Of a stretch of DNA of 58,146 nt, positions 15,775-23,846 are shown in pieces. The stretch is from an uncultured Fidelibacterota bacterium (GTDB taxonomy: Bacteria; Fidelibacterota; Marinisomatia; Marinisomatales; TCS55), in NCBI GenBank assembly GCA_913049685.1, contig CAJWZD010000011.1:1-58146 (forward strand), read 5' to 3'. The number at the start of each line of letters is the position of its first letter. Position 1 is the stretch's first letter. Below the pieces are notes generated by a model that was not told the DNA's origin, made no database searches, and saw only the letters and a program-made list of their open reading frames with translations. The position numbers and the translations under genes are program-made.

Positions 15775-17058
15775 ATGAACTTCCGGGTCATTATTTTTAT
15801 TATCCCGCTTTTGGGATATAGTCAGAACCTGAACGTTTCAGACATAACTTATAAAGGCAATACATTTACAAAAGATTATGTCATTGAAAGAGAAATTCAG
15901 CATGCCGTAGGTACTTCCTTGGATAGCGCCATTGCGGAGGCAGATAAAAATAGATTAATTAATCTAGGCATATTTGCTGATGTTGAATGGAAAGCTATTC
16001 CCCTTGAAGATAGATCGGTTATCTTAGAATACAGAATTATTGAAAATGATGATTTTTTTGGAGGAAGATTTATTGGTTTAGGTGCACCAGTATATGATGA
16101 AAAAACTGGCTGGTCCTTTACTGGAGGAGGGTTTCTTAAAAATTTTCGCGGTCGAAATGAACAAATAGGATTTGGATTTTCAACAGGAGGATTTAATACT
16201 ATTGCATTCGCATATTCAAACCCATGGATTTCAGGAGACCATATATCATTTGGATCTGATATAGTAAAAAATAAATACGATCATCCATTTTTAAATTACA
16301 ATATTGAAATTAAAAGTTTCGAAATGAACGTTGGTAGATATTTTGGATATCAACGAAAAACCTCTATAGGGTTTGAATTAGAAGAGTTTCATTTCATTAC
16401 TGATACCATATTTTCAAAGTACCAATATATTGCCCCTCAAGGATCTTTTGCTTATGACACCCGCGATTTATACGATAACCCAAGAAAAGGTGTTCTACTT
16501 AGAGAAATGTTTTTTAGTCGATTTGATATTAATGGTAAAATTGAAAGAAACATTACTTGGATTCAGTCGCTAAGTATTTATAAGCAATTAAATAATTCTA
16601 AAACAGACAAACCATTAATTTTAGCATGGGGCGCAACTTCGCAAATGAATATTGGGATTAAAGATCAACGATTCCTTTCTGCGATGGGTAGCGGCAACAC
16701 AGTAAGAGGTTTTTCCTATCCAAATCGATTAGTATTTAGTGACACTAACCAGAAATATCGATTTGGCTTTAACAGTTTTTATTCCTCTGTTGAGATTAGA
16801 AAAATTGTTATCCCAAGAAAGGTTATTGCAGATCGTTATGAGTTTGGAATAACAGTTGCGTCTTTTATTGATTATGGCGCTACTACATCCGATCATTTTG
16901 CAAAATTATTTAAAACTGAAGGAATCGGAAGCACAGGTTTTTCTTTTCAATTCCAGGGGCCATGGCCCAGCATTATTCGCATAGATTATGGTTGGGGCTT
17001 TTATAGGAATAAGTTAGCGCAAAGAGCTATACATCTTGAGATAGGACACAAAATATAA
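15775..17058 (+). CDS. Omp85-superfamily outer-membrane protein with one POTRA domain
   Basis: This 427-aa protein begins with a signal peptide. One POTRA domain follows at about residues 20-92: VSDITYKGN, a helix with DSAIAEADKNRLINLGIF, and VILEYRIIEND. A 16-strand-like beta barrel spans about residues 95-427. The Omp85 signature loop (VRGF in SGNTVRGFSYP) is present. Classical BamA has five POTRA domains, so this is a short Omp85 protein of the kind that may insert or secrete proteins, or transport lipids, across the outer membrane. The C-terminus (EIGHKI) lacks the usual final aromatic residue. It ends 2 bases before typA. Confidence 0.8.
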   Translation: MNFRVIIFIIPLLGYSQNLNVSDITYKGNTFTKDYVIEREIQHAVGTSLDSAIAEADKNRLINLGIFADVEWKAIPLEDRSVILEYRIIENDDFFGGRFIGLGAPVYDEKTGWSFTGGGFLKNFRGRNEQIGFGFSTGGFNTIAFAYSNPWISGDHISFGSDIVKNKYDHPFLNYNIEIKSFEMNVGRYFGYQRKTSIGFELEEFHFITDTIFSKYQYIAPQGSFAYDTRDLYDNPRKGVLLREMFFSRFDINGKIERNITWIQSLSIYKQLNNSKTDKPLILAWGATSQMNIGIKDQRFLSAMGSGNTVRGFSYPNRLVFSDTNQKYRFGFNSFYSSVEIRKIVIPRKVIADRYEFGITVASFIDYGATTSDHFAKLFKTEGIGSTGFSFQFQGPWPSIIRIDYGWGFYRNKLAQRAIHLEIGHKI

Positions 17059-17060
17059 AT

Positions 17061-18890
17061 ATGATAAAAAATAAATTTAGAAATATTGCAATTATCGCGC
17101 ACGTTGACCATGGAAAAACTACTCTTGTTGATGGAATGTTGAAACAAAGTGGAACCTTTAAAGAGCATCAGTCCGTTGAGGATAGAGTCATGGATTCAAT
17201 GGACCTTGAAAAAGAGCGAGGTATAACAATTACGGCAAAGAATACCGCAATTTATTTTAATGATATTAAGATAAATATCCTTGATACACCTGGTCATGCT
17301 GATTTTGGAGGTGAAGTTGAAAGAAGTTTGAATTTAGTGGATGGAGCGTTGCTTTTAGTTGATTCTAGTGAAGGCCCTCTCCCTCAAACTAGATTTGTTT
17401 TAAGAAAAGCATTGGAAAAATCCTTACCAATTATTGTTATCATTAATAAAATCGATAGACCTGATGCGCGTATAGATGAGGTGATAAATGAGGTTTACGA
17501 TTTATTTATTGATCTTGATGCTTCCGATGACCAGATTGAATTTCCTATTTTATTTACTGACGCGAAGTCAGGAATTGCCCATTTAGAATTAGGAGATACC
17601 TCAAAAAATCTAACTCCACTTTTTGAAACGATCATTTCAAAGATTGAGGGTCCGAATGTTTCAGATGACGGTGTTTCGCAGTTTTTAGTTACAAGCTTAG
17701 ATTATGATTCCTATGTAGGGCAAATTGCTGTTGGACGTTTAAATAATGGCACGCTTTCTCTAAACTCAAATTATGCGCTTTGCAAAAAAGGTGAGACAAG
17801 CTCAAATCAAAAATTTTCAGCTCTTTATACTTTCAGAGGTTTAAATAGGGTACCCGTTGATAAAGTGGAGTCAGGAGACATTATAGCTTTTTCTGGTATT
17901 GAAAACATAAGCATTGGAGATACCGTATCAGATAACGAAAATCCTGAGCCGTTACCAAGGATTGAGGTAGACGAACCTACAGTATCAATGTTATTTTACG
18001 TAAATGACAGTCCTTTTGCGGGACAAGATGGAAAATATTTAACCTCTAGGCATATTTCTGAACGATTGAATAAAGAAATTTTAAGCAATGTATCACTGCA
18101 AGTAATCCCAACTGAAAGACCTGACGTTTTCGAAGTGCGAGGTAGAGGGGAATTGCAAATGGCTGTCCTCATAGAGACTATGCGAAGAGAAGGATATGAA
18201 TTCATGGTGTCAAAACCAAAAGTAATAACAAAAGAGGAAGATGGTAAGATATTAGAGCCAATGGAAAGAGTCTATTTAGATATCCCTGAGGATAAGGTAG
18301 GTGTAATCACTGAAAAGCTGTCAACAAGGAAAGGTAAAATGACAAATCTTCAGAACCATGGGAGTGGAAGAGTTAATTTAGAATTCCTTATACCTTCAAG
18401 AGGTTTAATTGGTTTTAGGTCTCAATTTATGACTGACACGCAAGGAGCTGGAATCATGAATACCTTAGTTGAGGGATTTCAGTCTTGGTTTGGATTAATC
18501 CCACAACGCATTACAGGTGCCTTAGTTGCGGATCGCTCTGGAAAAGTAACAACGTATGCATGTGTTGGAATGTCAGATAGGGGTGAGCTTTTCACTTCTG
18601 TAGGTACAGATGTTTATGACGGAATGGTTATTGGAGAGAGGAATAGAGAGGGAGATTTAAATGTGAATATTTGTCGTGAAAAAAAGTTAACAAATATGAG
18701 AGCTGCAGGATCAGACAACACAGTCACCATTAGACCGCCCCGACGTTTATCATTAGATCAATTTATAGAGTTTATAGCAGAGGATGAACTAGTAGAGGTT
18801 ACTCCAAACAACATTAGGCTCAGAAAAATGGAGCTTGATCAAAATAAAAGAATAACCATGAAAAGAAAAGAAAAATATTCTTCAGAATAA
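17061..18890 (+). CDS. typA: Translational GTPase TypA/BipA
   Basis: This is a ribosome-binding GTPase of the elongation-factor family, needed for 50S assembly and stress growth. The 609-aa protein has G1 HVDHGKTT (about residues 14-21), G3 DTPGHADF, G4 NKID and the effector region RGITITAKN. The beta-barrel, EF-G-like domains and the C-terminal BipA-specific domain follow, giving the normal family length. TypA differs from LepA/EF4 in its GGEVERSLNLVDGALLLVD context and unique C-terminus. Start is ATG 17061, directly after the Omp85 stop. Confidence 0.97.
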   Translation: MIKNKFRNIAIIAHVDHGKTTLVDGMLKQSGTFKEHQSVEDRVMDSMDLEKERGITITAKNTAIYFNDIKINILDTPGHADFGGEVERSLNLVDGALLLVDSSEGPLPQTRFVLRKALEKSLPIIVIINKIDRPDARIDEVINEVYDLFIDLDASDDQIEFPILFTDAKSGIAHLELGDTSKNLTPLFETIISKIEGPNVSDDGVSQFLVTSLDYDSYVGQIAVGRLNNGTLSLNSNYALCKKGETSSNQKFSALYTFRGLNRVPVDKVESGDIIAFSGIENISIGDTVSDNENPEPLPRIEVDEPTVSMLFYVNDSPFAGQDGKYLTSRHISERLNKEILSNVSLQVIPTERPDVFEVRGRGELQMAVLIETMRREGYEFMVSKPKVITKEEDGKILEPMERVYLDIPEDKVGVITEKLSTRKGKMTNLQNHGSGRVNLEFLIPSRGLIGFRSQFMTDTQGAGIMNTLVEGFQSWFGLIPQRITGALVADRSGKVTTYACVGMSDRGELFTSVGTDVYDGMVIGERNREGDLNVNICREKKLTNMRAAGSDNTVTIRPPRRLSLDQFIEFIAEDELVEVTPNNIRLRKMELDQNKRITMKRKEKYSSE

Positions 18891-18930
18891 ATTTATGATA
18901 TAATTTATAATTCTATATAAATTTGTAATT

Positions 18931-20088
18931 ATGAAATATTTAAAATATTTTATTTCTCCAGCTACAATAATTGCTGCTCTTTTTTGTATATCAAATGGCG
19001 CACATTACCCTACAGCTTTTTTGATAGGATTTTCTCTTTTTATCATATTAGGCGACTTGTTTTTTAACCAAAATAAGTCTGTAGAAATTTTTAAATACCC
19101 TTCCTTATTAAATTTACCTATCTATATTAATCTTCCTCTATTGTCCACATTTATATATCTGTCTATTTTTTCTTTGACAAAAGAATCATCGTCACTTTTA
19201 AGCATTATTTTAAATGACTCCTACTATTTCAATCTTATAGCAATCAGAAATTCTTTTACTTTTATTGATCAGGTTTCGCTTGTTTTTCTTTCCGGTTTAT
19301 TTATTGGTATTATGGGAACTGTAACTGGACATGAGCTTGTCCATCGAACAAAAAGTAGGCTCGATATGTTTTTTGGCAATTGGCTTCTTGCGTTTTCTTG
19401 GGATTGTACATTTGCCGTTGAACACGTCTATGGTCATCATAAAAATGTAGCAACCTCAATTGATCCAGCAACTGGAAAAAGAGGTGAGAATATTTACAGG
19501 TTTATTCTTCGTGCTATGTTCAGAGAACACAGAGACGCTTGGGTAATTGAGATAAATCGTTTAAGATTGGCAAAAAAATTGTCGTTTAGTTATAATAATA
19601 GAATGTTAATAGGGTATACCAGAAGCTTATTTTTGACATTTTTTGCATTTCTTATTGGCGGTACTTCAGGGGTATTAAGCTTTCTTCTAATCGCTTTTAT
19701 TGCAAAATCTCTTCTAGAGCTTATTAACTTTGCTGAGCATTATGGATTGGTGAGAGTTGTAGGTACGCCTGTAAAACCCAAACATTCATGGAATTCTAAT
19801 GCTACGCTAAGCAGTTTGTACTTATTTAATGTCACCAGACATTCATCTCATCATGAGAAATCACATCTTAAATATTGGGAGTTAAAACCCTATACTAATT
19901 CCCCAACAATGCCTCAAGGTTATCTGTCTATGATTTATTTAGGCTTATTTGCCCCTTTTTTATTTCATAGAATTATGGCCAAGAAATTAGTTGATTGGGA
20001 TCAAAAATTTGCTAGTGATGAAGAGCGTGAATTAGCAAAAAAGCAAAATATGAAGAGTGGAATTCCTCTGCTAGTTGACAGCGCATAG
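18931..20088 (+). CDS. AlkB-type membrane di-iron hydroxylase
   Basis: This is an integral membrane non-haem di-iron monooxygenase of 385 aa. Nine histidines are arranged as in alkane 1-monooxygenase AlkB: His134/His138 (GHELVHR), His165/169/170 (EHVYGHH), His270 (AEHYGL) and His304/307/308 (RHSSHHEK). NFAEHYG and TRHSSHH mimic the AlkB boxes NYIEHYG and QRHSDHH. About six hydrophobic helices are visible. Expected role: terminal hydroxylation of alkanes or fatty acyl chains using O2 and reduced rubredoxin. No rubredoxin gene is adjacent. A desaturase-like activity remains possible. It is followed by the convergent amn gene. Confidence 0.85.
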   Translation: MKYLKYFISPATIIAALFCISNGAHYPTAFLIGFSLFIILGDLFFNQNKSVEIFKYPSLLNLPIYINLPLLSTFIYLSIFSLTKESSSLLSIILNDSYYFNLIAIRNSFTFIDQVSLVFLSGLFIGIMGTVTGHELVHRTKSRLDMFFGNWLLAFSWDCTFAVEHVYGHHKNVATSIDPATGKRGENIYRFILRAMFREHRDAWVIEINRLRLAKKLSFSYNNRMLIGYTRSLFLTFFAFLIGGTSGVLSFLLIAFIAKSLLELINFAEHYGLVRVVGTPVKPKHSWNSNATLSSLYLFNVTRHSSHHEKSHLKYWELKPYTNSPTMPQGYLSMIYLGLFAPFLFHRIMAKKLVDWDQKFASDEERELAKKQNMKSGIPLLVDSA

Positions 20089-20115
20089 AAAGATAATTAT
20101 TTTAGCATTTCTTAT

Positions 20116-20889
20116 TTAGTACTTGAAGTGCTTTATTTGCTCACCCTCGTCGCCAATCCTTGTCATTGCCTCAATACCCATGTCGATATGCATATCGACA
20201 TATTTTCTGGTAACTTCTTGATCTTTCTCTTGCGTTTTGATGCCTTCTGGAACCATCGGAGTATCACTAACAAGCAATAAAGCGCCTCGATTAATTTCGT
20301 TAGAAAAACCAGTAATAAAAATTGTCGCAGTTTCCATATCTATACCCATAACACGGACTTTGCGGAGGTATTTTTTAAACTTTTCATCATGCTCCCATAC
20401 TCGTCTATTTGTTGAATAGACTACTCCTGTTCTATATTCAATATTTTTATCAACAAGAATGTCTGAGACATATTTATGTAGCTTGAACGAAGGCATCGCT
20501 GGGACTTCTTGAGGAAAATAATCATTGCTTGTTCCCTCTCCTCTAATGGCAGCTGTTGGAAGAATAAAATGCCCAATATCAGTAGTTTTTTTAAGACCAC
20601 CGCATTTTCCTAAAAACAGAACTCCTTTTGGGTTTATACAGGAAAGTAGATCCATAATAGTTGCAGCGTTCGCACTTCCAATTCCAAAGTTTATTATACT
20701 TAAACCCTCTGAGTTAATTGCTGATGTCATAGGGCCTCCTAATCCATTAATCTCAACATTGAATCGTGTTGCAAACTTATCAACGTAATTTTGAAAATTT
20801 GTGAGAAGAATCCAATCTCCATATGTATTGGGGTCCGTTCCGGTATATCTTTTAAGCCAATCAAATGCAATTTCTTTTTTATTTTTCAT
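20116..20889 (-). CDS. amn: AMP nucleosidase, short Bacteroidota-type
   Basis: This enzyme hydrolyses AMP to adenine and ribose 5-phosphate, in purine salvage and adenylate control. The 257-aa protein has the nucleoside phosphorylase fold: GLGGPMTSAINSE, a FGIGSANAATIMDLL substrate loop, FLGKCGGLK, GIDMETATIF (the catalytic-site Met-Glu motif) and LLVSDTPM. It is the short form without the extra N-terminal domain of the enterobacterial enzyme. Its ATG shares a base with the plsY stop (TAATG on the minus strand), so translation is coupled. Confidence 0.88.
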   Translation of the reverse strand: MKNKKEIAFDWLKRYTGTDPNTYGDWILLTNFQNYVDKFATRFNVEINGLGGPMTSAINSEGLSIINFGIGSANAATIMDLLSCINPKGVLFLGKCGGLKKTTDIGHFILPTAAIRGEGTSNDYFPQEVPAMPSFKLHKYVSDILVDKNIEYRTGVVYSTNRRVWEHDEKFKKYLRKVRVMGIDMETATIFITGFSNEINRGALLLVSDTPMVPEGIKTQEKDQEVTRKYVDMHIDMGIEAMTRIGDEGEQIKHFKY

Positions 20890-21554
20890 TACTCTTCTCC
20901 TTTATTAAAAATCATAGCTTTTTTGAATTGATTTTCAGAGCCATCTCTTAATCGTTGAATATTGCTTCTGTGCGTAAAAATTATAAACCACGGAACTAAA
21001 AGACTAAAAATCATAATTGAAAGTGGTGCTGGGTTTGAATCAAGAAAGGGGGGAAGCAAAATAAGCAAAACGGGTAATGAACATGAAGCAATAATGGATG
21101 CTAAAGATACATACCCTGTAAAAATAATTGTAATAATCGCAATACCTAAGCAAAACGGAAAAACTGACGGAAATAAAGCAATCATCATCCCTCCTAACGT
21201 TCCAACGCCTTTCCCCCCTTTAAATCCAGCAAAAATGGTATATGTATGTCCTAAAACCGCTGAAAATCCACAAAGAATTTGAACTACTCCAAAATCTTGT
21301 ACAGATTGAATCTCAAAAAAAATTTGAGCTAAGACTACAGAAGGGAACCATCCCTTAAAAATATCAACAAGAATAACAAAAATCGCAGGTTTCCATCCCA
21401 ATAATCTATAGACATTTGTTCCTCCTGCATTACCACTCCCATGTTCCCTTATATCAATACCTCTAACGTATTTTCCTATAATTATGCTTGTGGGCGTAGA
21501 ACCAGCTAGATAGCTTATGATAATTAATAAAAATAAATAAAATTGCTCAACCAC
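20889..21554 (-). CDS. plsY: Acyl-phosphate:glycerol-3-phosphate acyltransferase
   Basis: This inner-membrane enzyme transfers an acyl group from acyl-phosphate to glycerol 3-phosphate, the first step of phospholipid synthesis in many bacteria. The 221-aa protein has about five to seven helices and three family motifs: GSGNAGGTNVYR, GHTYTIFAGFKGGKG, and a shorter late motif. Start is GTG 21554; the SD-like AGGAG lies inside the preceding gene remnant. The upstream remnant encoded a FakA/FakB-like protein that would make acyl-phosphate, the PlsY substrate. Confidence 0.93.
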   Translation of the reverse strand: MVEQFYLFLLIIISYLAGSTPTSIIIGKYVRGIDIREHGSGNAGGTNVYRLLGWKPAIFVILVDIFKGWFPSVVLAQIFFEIQSVQDFGVVQILCGFSAVLGHTYTIFAGFKGGKGVGTLGGMMIALFPSVFPFCLGIAIITIIFTGYVSLASIIASCSLPVLLILLPPFLDSNPAPLSIMIFSLLVPWFIIFTHRSNIQRLRDGSENQFKKAMIFNKGEE

Positions 21555-21565
21555 TGATTATTCTC

Positions 21566-21773
21566 CTAAAAAGCTTGAATTGAAAAAACCAATCCACCGG
21601 TCCAGAGTGAAATGCAAGGGCAGGACCCATTTCTGCAGTAATTACATTTGACTCCATCTGATGCGGGGAATACATTGATTTTATTTAGATTGTCTTGTCT
21701 GGATATAGCTTTTTTTAAGTCTTACCGTTATTGATCGATTTAACCGAATTCCGTCAATGTAGTTTATGCCCAT
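21566..21773 (-). pseudogene. Remnant of a DAK2-DegV (FakA/FakB-like) gene
   Basis: The minus-strand gap holds pieces of one gene in three frames. From ATG 21773, directly after the DUF502 stop, frame one gives MGINYIDGIRLNRSITVRLKK. A shift at an A7 run continues as AISRQDNLNKINVFPASDG, close to the DAK2 motif NKINVFPV-x-DGDTGTN. A third segment gives VITAEMGPALAFHSGP and, after another shift, GGLVFSIQAF with a stop before plsY, like the end of DegV proteins (EIGPV-x-G-x-H-x-GPG). About 1.5 kb of the middle seems deleted. Fused DAK2-DegV proteins relate to fatty-acid kinase FakA and carrier FakB. Motifs are from memory. Confidence 0.6.
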
Positions 21774-22379
21774 TTATCCATCTATTTTAGGAAGCTTATC
21801 ACTAATTGACACTTTGTCATTTATAATTCCCCCTGAAACGATGGTTTTTAAACCAGATTCCACTGAAACATCTGGATGGATAGCATCATTTTTCGGCACA
21901 ATGATGAACACTCCAGATGTTGGATTGGGTGTAGTTGGTACAAATAAGTGGTAAAATATATCACCATGTTTATTTTTTGACTCATTTGTCACAAATGCCA
22001 TAGTCCAAAGAAATTTTCTTGGATATTCGATTAAAACAACGCGTTGAAACGATTTTGCTGTTGACCCAGAAAAAGCACCTGTAATTTGCTTAATTGAATT
22101 ATAAATCGTACTTACAATAGGAACTTTTGCTACAACAATTTCGCTCCATCGTAGAACAGTTCTACCAAGTACATTTGTTACGAAAAGACCAATTATAAAT
22201 ATAAATAAAATAGTTAGAATTATTCCTAACCCAGGAATTTCAATACCTATTGTTTTTAAGAGGGGTCCAGAAAATCGATCCAAGAAATCGAACAAGAGTC
22301 TTATAATCCAATAAGTAGCCATTATTGGCATTAGAGCTATAAGCCCTGCAAAAATACGTCTTTTAATTGTTTGCCACAT
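21774..22379 (-). CDS. DUF502-family membrane protein
   Basis: This 201-aa protein has two N-terminal membrane helices (about residues 10-30 and 50-75). A cytoplasmic or periplasmic domain follows with KVPIVSTIYNSIKQITGAFSGS, VVLIEYPRKFLWTMAFVT and FVPTTPNPTSGVFIIVP. These are typical of DUF502, a widespread family with no assigned biochemical role. It abuts the decayed DAK2-DegV remnant, whose ATG begins at the base after this gene's stop, so both were once one operon with plsY. It begins 19 bases after ogt. Confidence 0.9.
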   Translation of the reverse strand: MWQTIKRRIFAGLIALMPIMATYWIIRLLFDFLDRFSGPLLKTIGIEIPGLGIILTILFIFIIGLFVTNVLGRTVLRWSEIVVAKVPIVSTIYNSIKQITGAFSGSTAKSFQRVVLIEYPRKFLWTMAFVTNESKNKHGDIFYHLFVPTTPNPTSGVFIIVPKNDAIHPDVSVESGLKTIVSGGIINDKVSISDKLPKIDG

Positions 22380-22398
22380 GTTAATACTTATCTAAAAG

Positions 22399-22896
22399 TT
22401 AAATGACACCTTCCATCTTCAGAAGATATTTTTTTATTTTTAATCCGCCACCATATCCACCTAAATCACCATTTTTTCCAATGACCCTATGGCATGGAAT
22501 AATTATAGGTATCATATTTTTAGCATTTGCTGTTGCTGTAGCTCTATACGCATTTGGACTACCCACTTTACCGGCTATGTCTTTATATGAACGTACTTCA
22601 CCATATGGAATATTTCTTACTTCTTTCAACACTTTGCCGTAAAAGGGGGGCATAGGCATTTCAAGTTTAATATTAAAAGTTTTTCTTTGATTAGTAAAGT
22701 ATTCTCTGATTTGACTAATTGAGCTAGTTAAGCATTTATCTAGATTATCGTTGGAAATTCTCTTTTTTCTCAACTCAGCATTTTTGAGATATGTTGATAT
22801 TCTATTTTCAAAAACTAATTGGCAAAGTTGATTGTTTTTAGATATTAATAATAGTTCACCAATAGGGGTATTTATTAAAGCATGTTTATATTCGAT
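22399..22896 (-). CDS. ogt: Methylated-DNA-protein-cysteine methyltransferase, start apparently ATC
   Basis: This suicide enzyme transfers alkyl groups from O6-methylguanine to its own cysteine. The active-site motif IPCHRVIG (Cys135), PYGEVRSYKDIA and a final GG region are all present. The first standard start codon is TTG 22773, but translation upstream of it stays open to a TGA at 22912-22914. It gives YKHALINTPIGELLLI and NNQLCQLVFEN, the family N-terminal domain. A strong SD, AAGGAAGGTGA (22901-22911), lies just before ATC 22896. I therefore place the start there (165 aa). This is an ATC start, an ATG mutated to ATC, or a sequence error. TTG would delete the N-terminal domain. Confidence 0.85.
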   Translation of the reverse strand: MEYKHALINTPIGELLLISKNNQLCQLVFENRISTYLKNAELRKKRISNDNLDKCLTSSISQIREYFTNQRKTFNIKLEMPMPPFYGKVLKEVRNIPYGEVRSYKDIAGKVGSPNAYRATATANAKNMIPIIIPCHRVIGKNGDLGGYGGGLKIKKYLLKMEGVI

Positions 22897-22900
22897 TAGT

Positions 22901-22911
22901 TCACCTTCCTT
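22901..22911 (-). promoter_or_regulatory. Shine-Dalgarno site that decides the ogt start
   Basis: On the minus strand AAGGAAGGTGA ends 4 bases before ATC 22896. No ATG, GTG or TTG follows in the ogt frame for 120 bases, so the site supports an unusual start codon at or near 22896. Confidence 0.55.
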
Positions 22912-23787
22912 TCAATTCCGCGAAGGTGAGCTTACAAGGTATCCACCAAGAATGATAAACGTTGATCCTAAGATCGCAAGAAATGGCAAAGCTTCATCTA
23001 AAAAAACCCAACCTACAAATGTAGCAATTATAGGAGGATAGAATGCCGTATAGCTTATTTGTGTAACTGGAAGATGATTAAAAAGCCAAATATAAATACC
23101 CCACGTCACCACTGTTCCAGGGACGGTAAGAAAAAAAATTGCAAAAATATTTTTACCATCTAATGGTATATTTATTTGGTTTTCAAAAATCATAGCAAAG
23201 ACCAAAAATATCAAACCTGAAATAGTCATCCCCACAGCATTTAAATGGTAAGAATTTATTTTATTTTTTTGCATTTTTAGATTAACATTTGGCCATGCTG
23301 CAAGAACGACAGAAAGTAGGATCGCAAGAAGACCGATCGAGGTTTGCCCTTGCCCTAGCATGTCTTTATTATAAAAAAGCAGTATGGTTCCCATGAGCCC
23401 AATGATCATTCCGGCTGATTTTCTTTTTGTTAGCTTATCATCTGGTAAATAAAAATGAGCCATAAATGCTACACATAATGGCAATAGGCTCCAAAGAATA
23501 GCGCCTAGGTTCGAAAAAACAAACTTAGTGCCCCAGTAAGTCAGATAATAGCATAATGAAAAATTAAATAGAGTAAACAAAGCATAAACACGCTTAAGAT
23601 CTTTAGAAAGCCTAACCTTTTCTCGATTTATGAAATAAGCTATCCAAAAAATAACACCAGCACAAATAAACCGAATAGAAAGCCCTTTGAAAATAGGCAT
23701 ATCTTCAAGACTTATTTTGAGATACATCCATGTAAATCCCCACAAAATACACATCAATGCATAGAAGAAATATATTTTAGTCTTCAT
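22912..23787 (-). CDS. EamA-family DMT transporter
   Basis: This 291-aa protein has ten hydrophobic helices in two EamA repeats. The first has ILWGFTWMYLKISL and a RFICAGVIFWIAYF helix; the second ends TQISYTAFYPPIIATFVGWVFLDEALPFLAILGSTFIILGGYLV, the most typical DMT segment. Substrate unknown. ATG 23787 directly follows a terminator T-tract, leaving no room for a Shine-Dalgarno site. The start at Met1 is still favoured because a later Met would cut into the first helix. ogt follows 15 bases downstream. Confidence 0.85.
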   Translation of the reverse strand: MKTKIYFFYALMCILWGFTWMYLKISLEDMPIFKGLSIRFICAGVIFWIAYFINREKVRLSKDLKRVYALFTLFNFSLCYYLTYWGTKFVFSNLGAILWSLLPLCVAFMAHFYLPDDKLTKRKSAGMIIGLMGTILLFYNKDMLGQGQTSIGLLAILLSVVLAAWPNVNLKMQKNKINSYHLNAVGMTISGLIFLVFAMIFENQINIPLDGKNIFAIFFLTVPGTVVTWGIYIWLFNHLPVTQISYTAFYPPIIATFVGWVFLDEALPFLAILGSTFIILGGYLVSSPSRN

Positions 23788-23816
23788 AAAAAAAAGGCCC
23801 TGATTAATTCAGAGCC
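23788..23816 (-). terminator. Terminator between secF and the EamA gene
   Basis: On the minus strand GGCTCTGA (23816-23809) pairs with TCAGGGCC (23803-23796), with one mismatch and a 5-base loop. Eight T residues (23795-23788) follow, directly against the ATG of the EamA gene. It would stop secDF transcripts, so the EamA gene would need read-through or a leaderless start. Confidence 0.8.
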
Positions 23817-23846
23817 AGAGAAAATCTAAAATCTTGATAGAAAGAG

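Noticed and set aside
22399-22773. Ogt starting at TTG 22773
   Set aside because: It removes a recognisable family domain that is in frame upstream.
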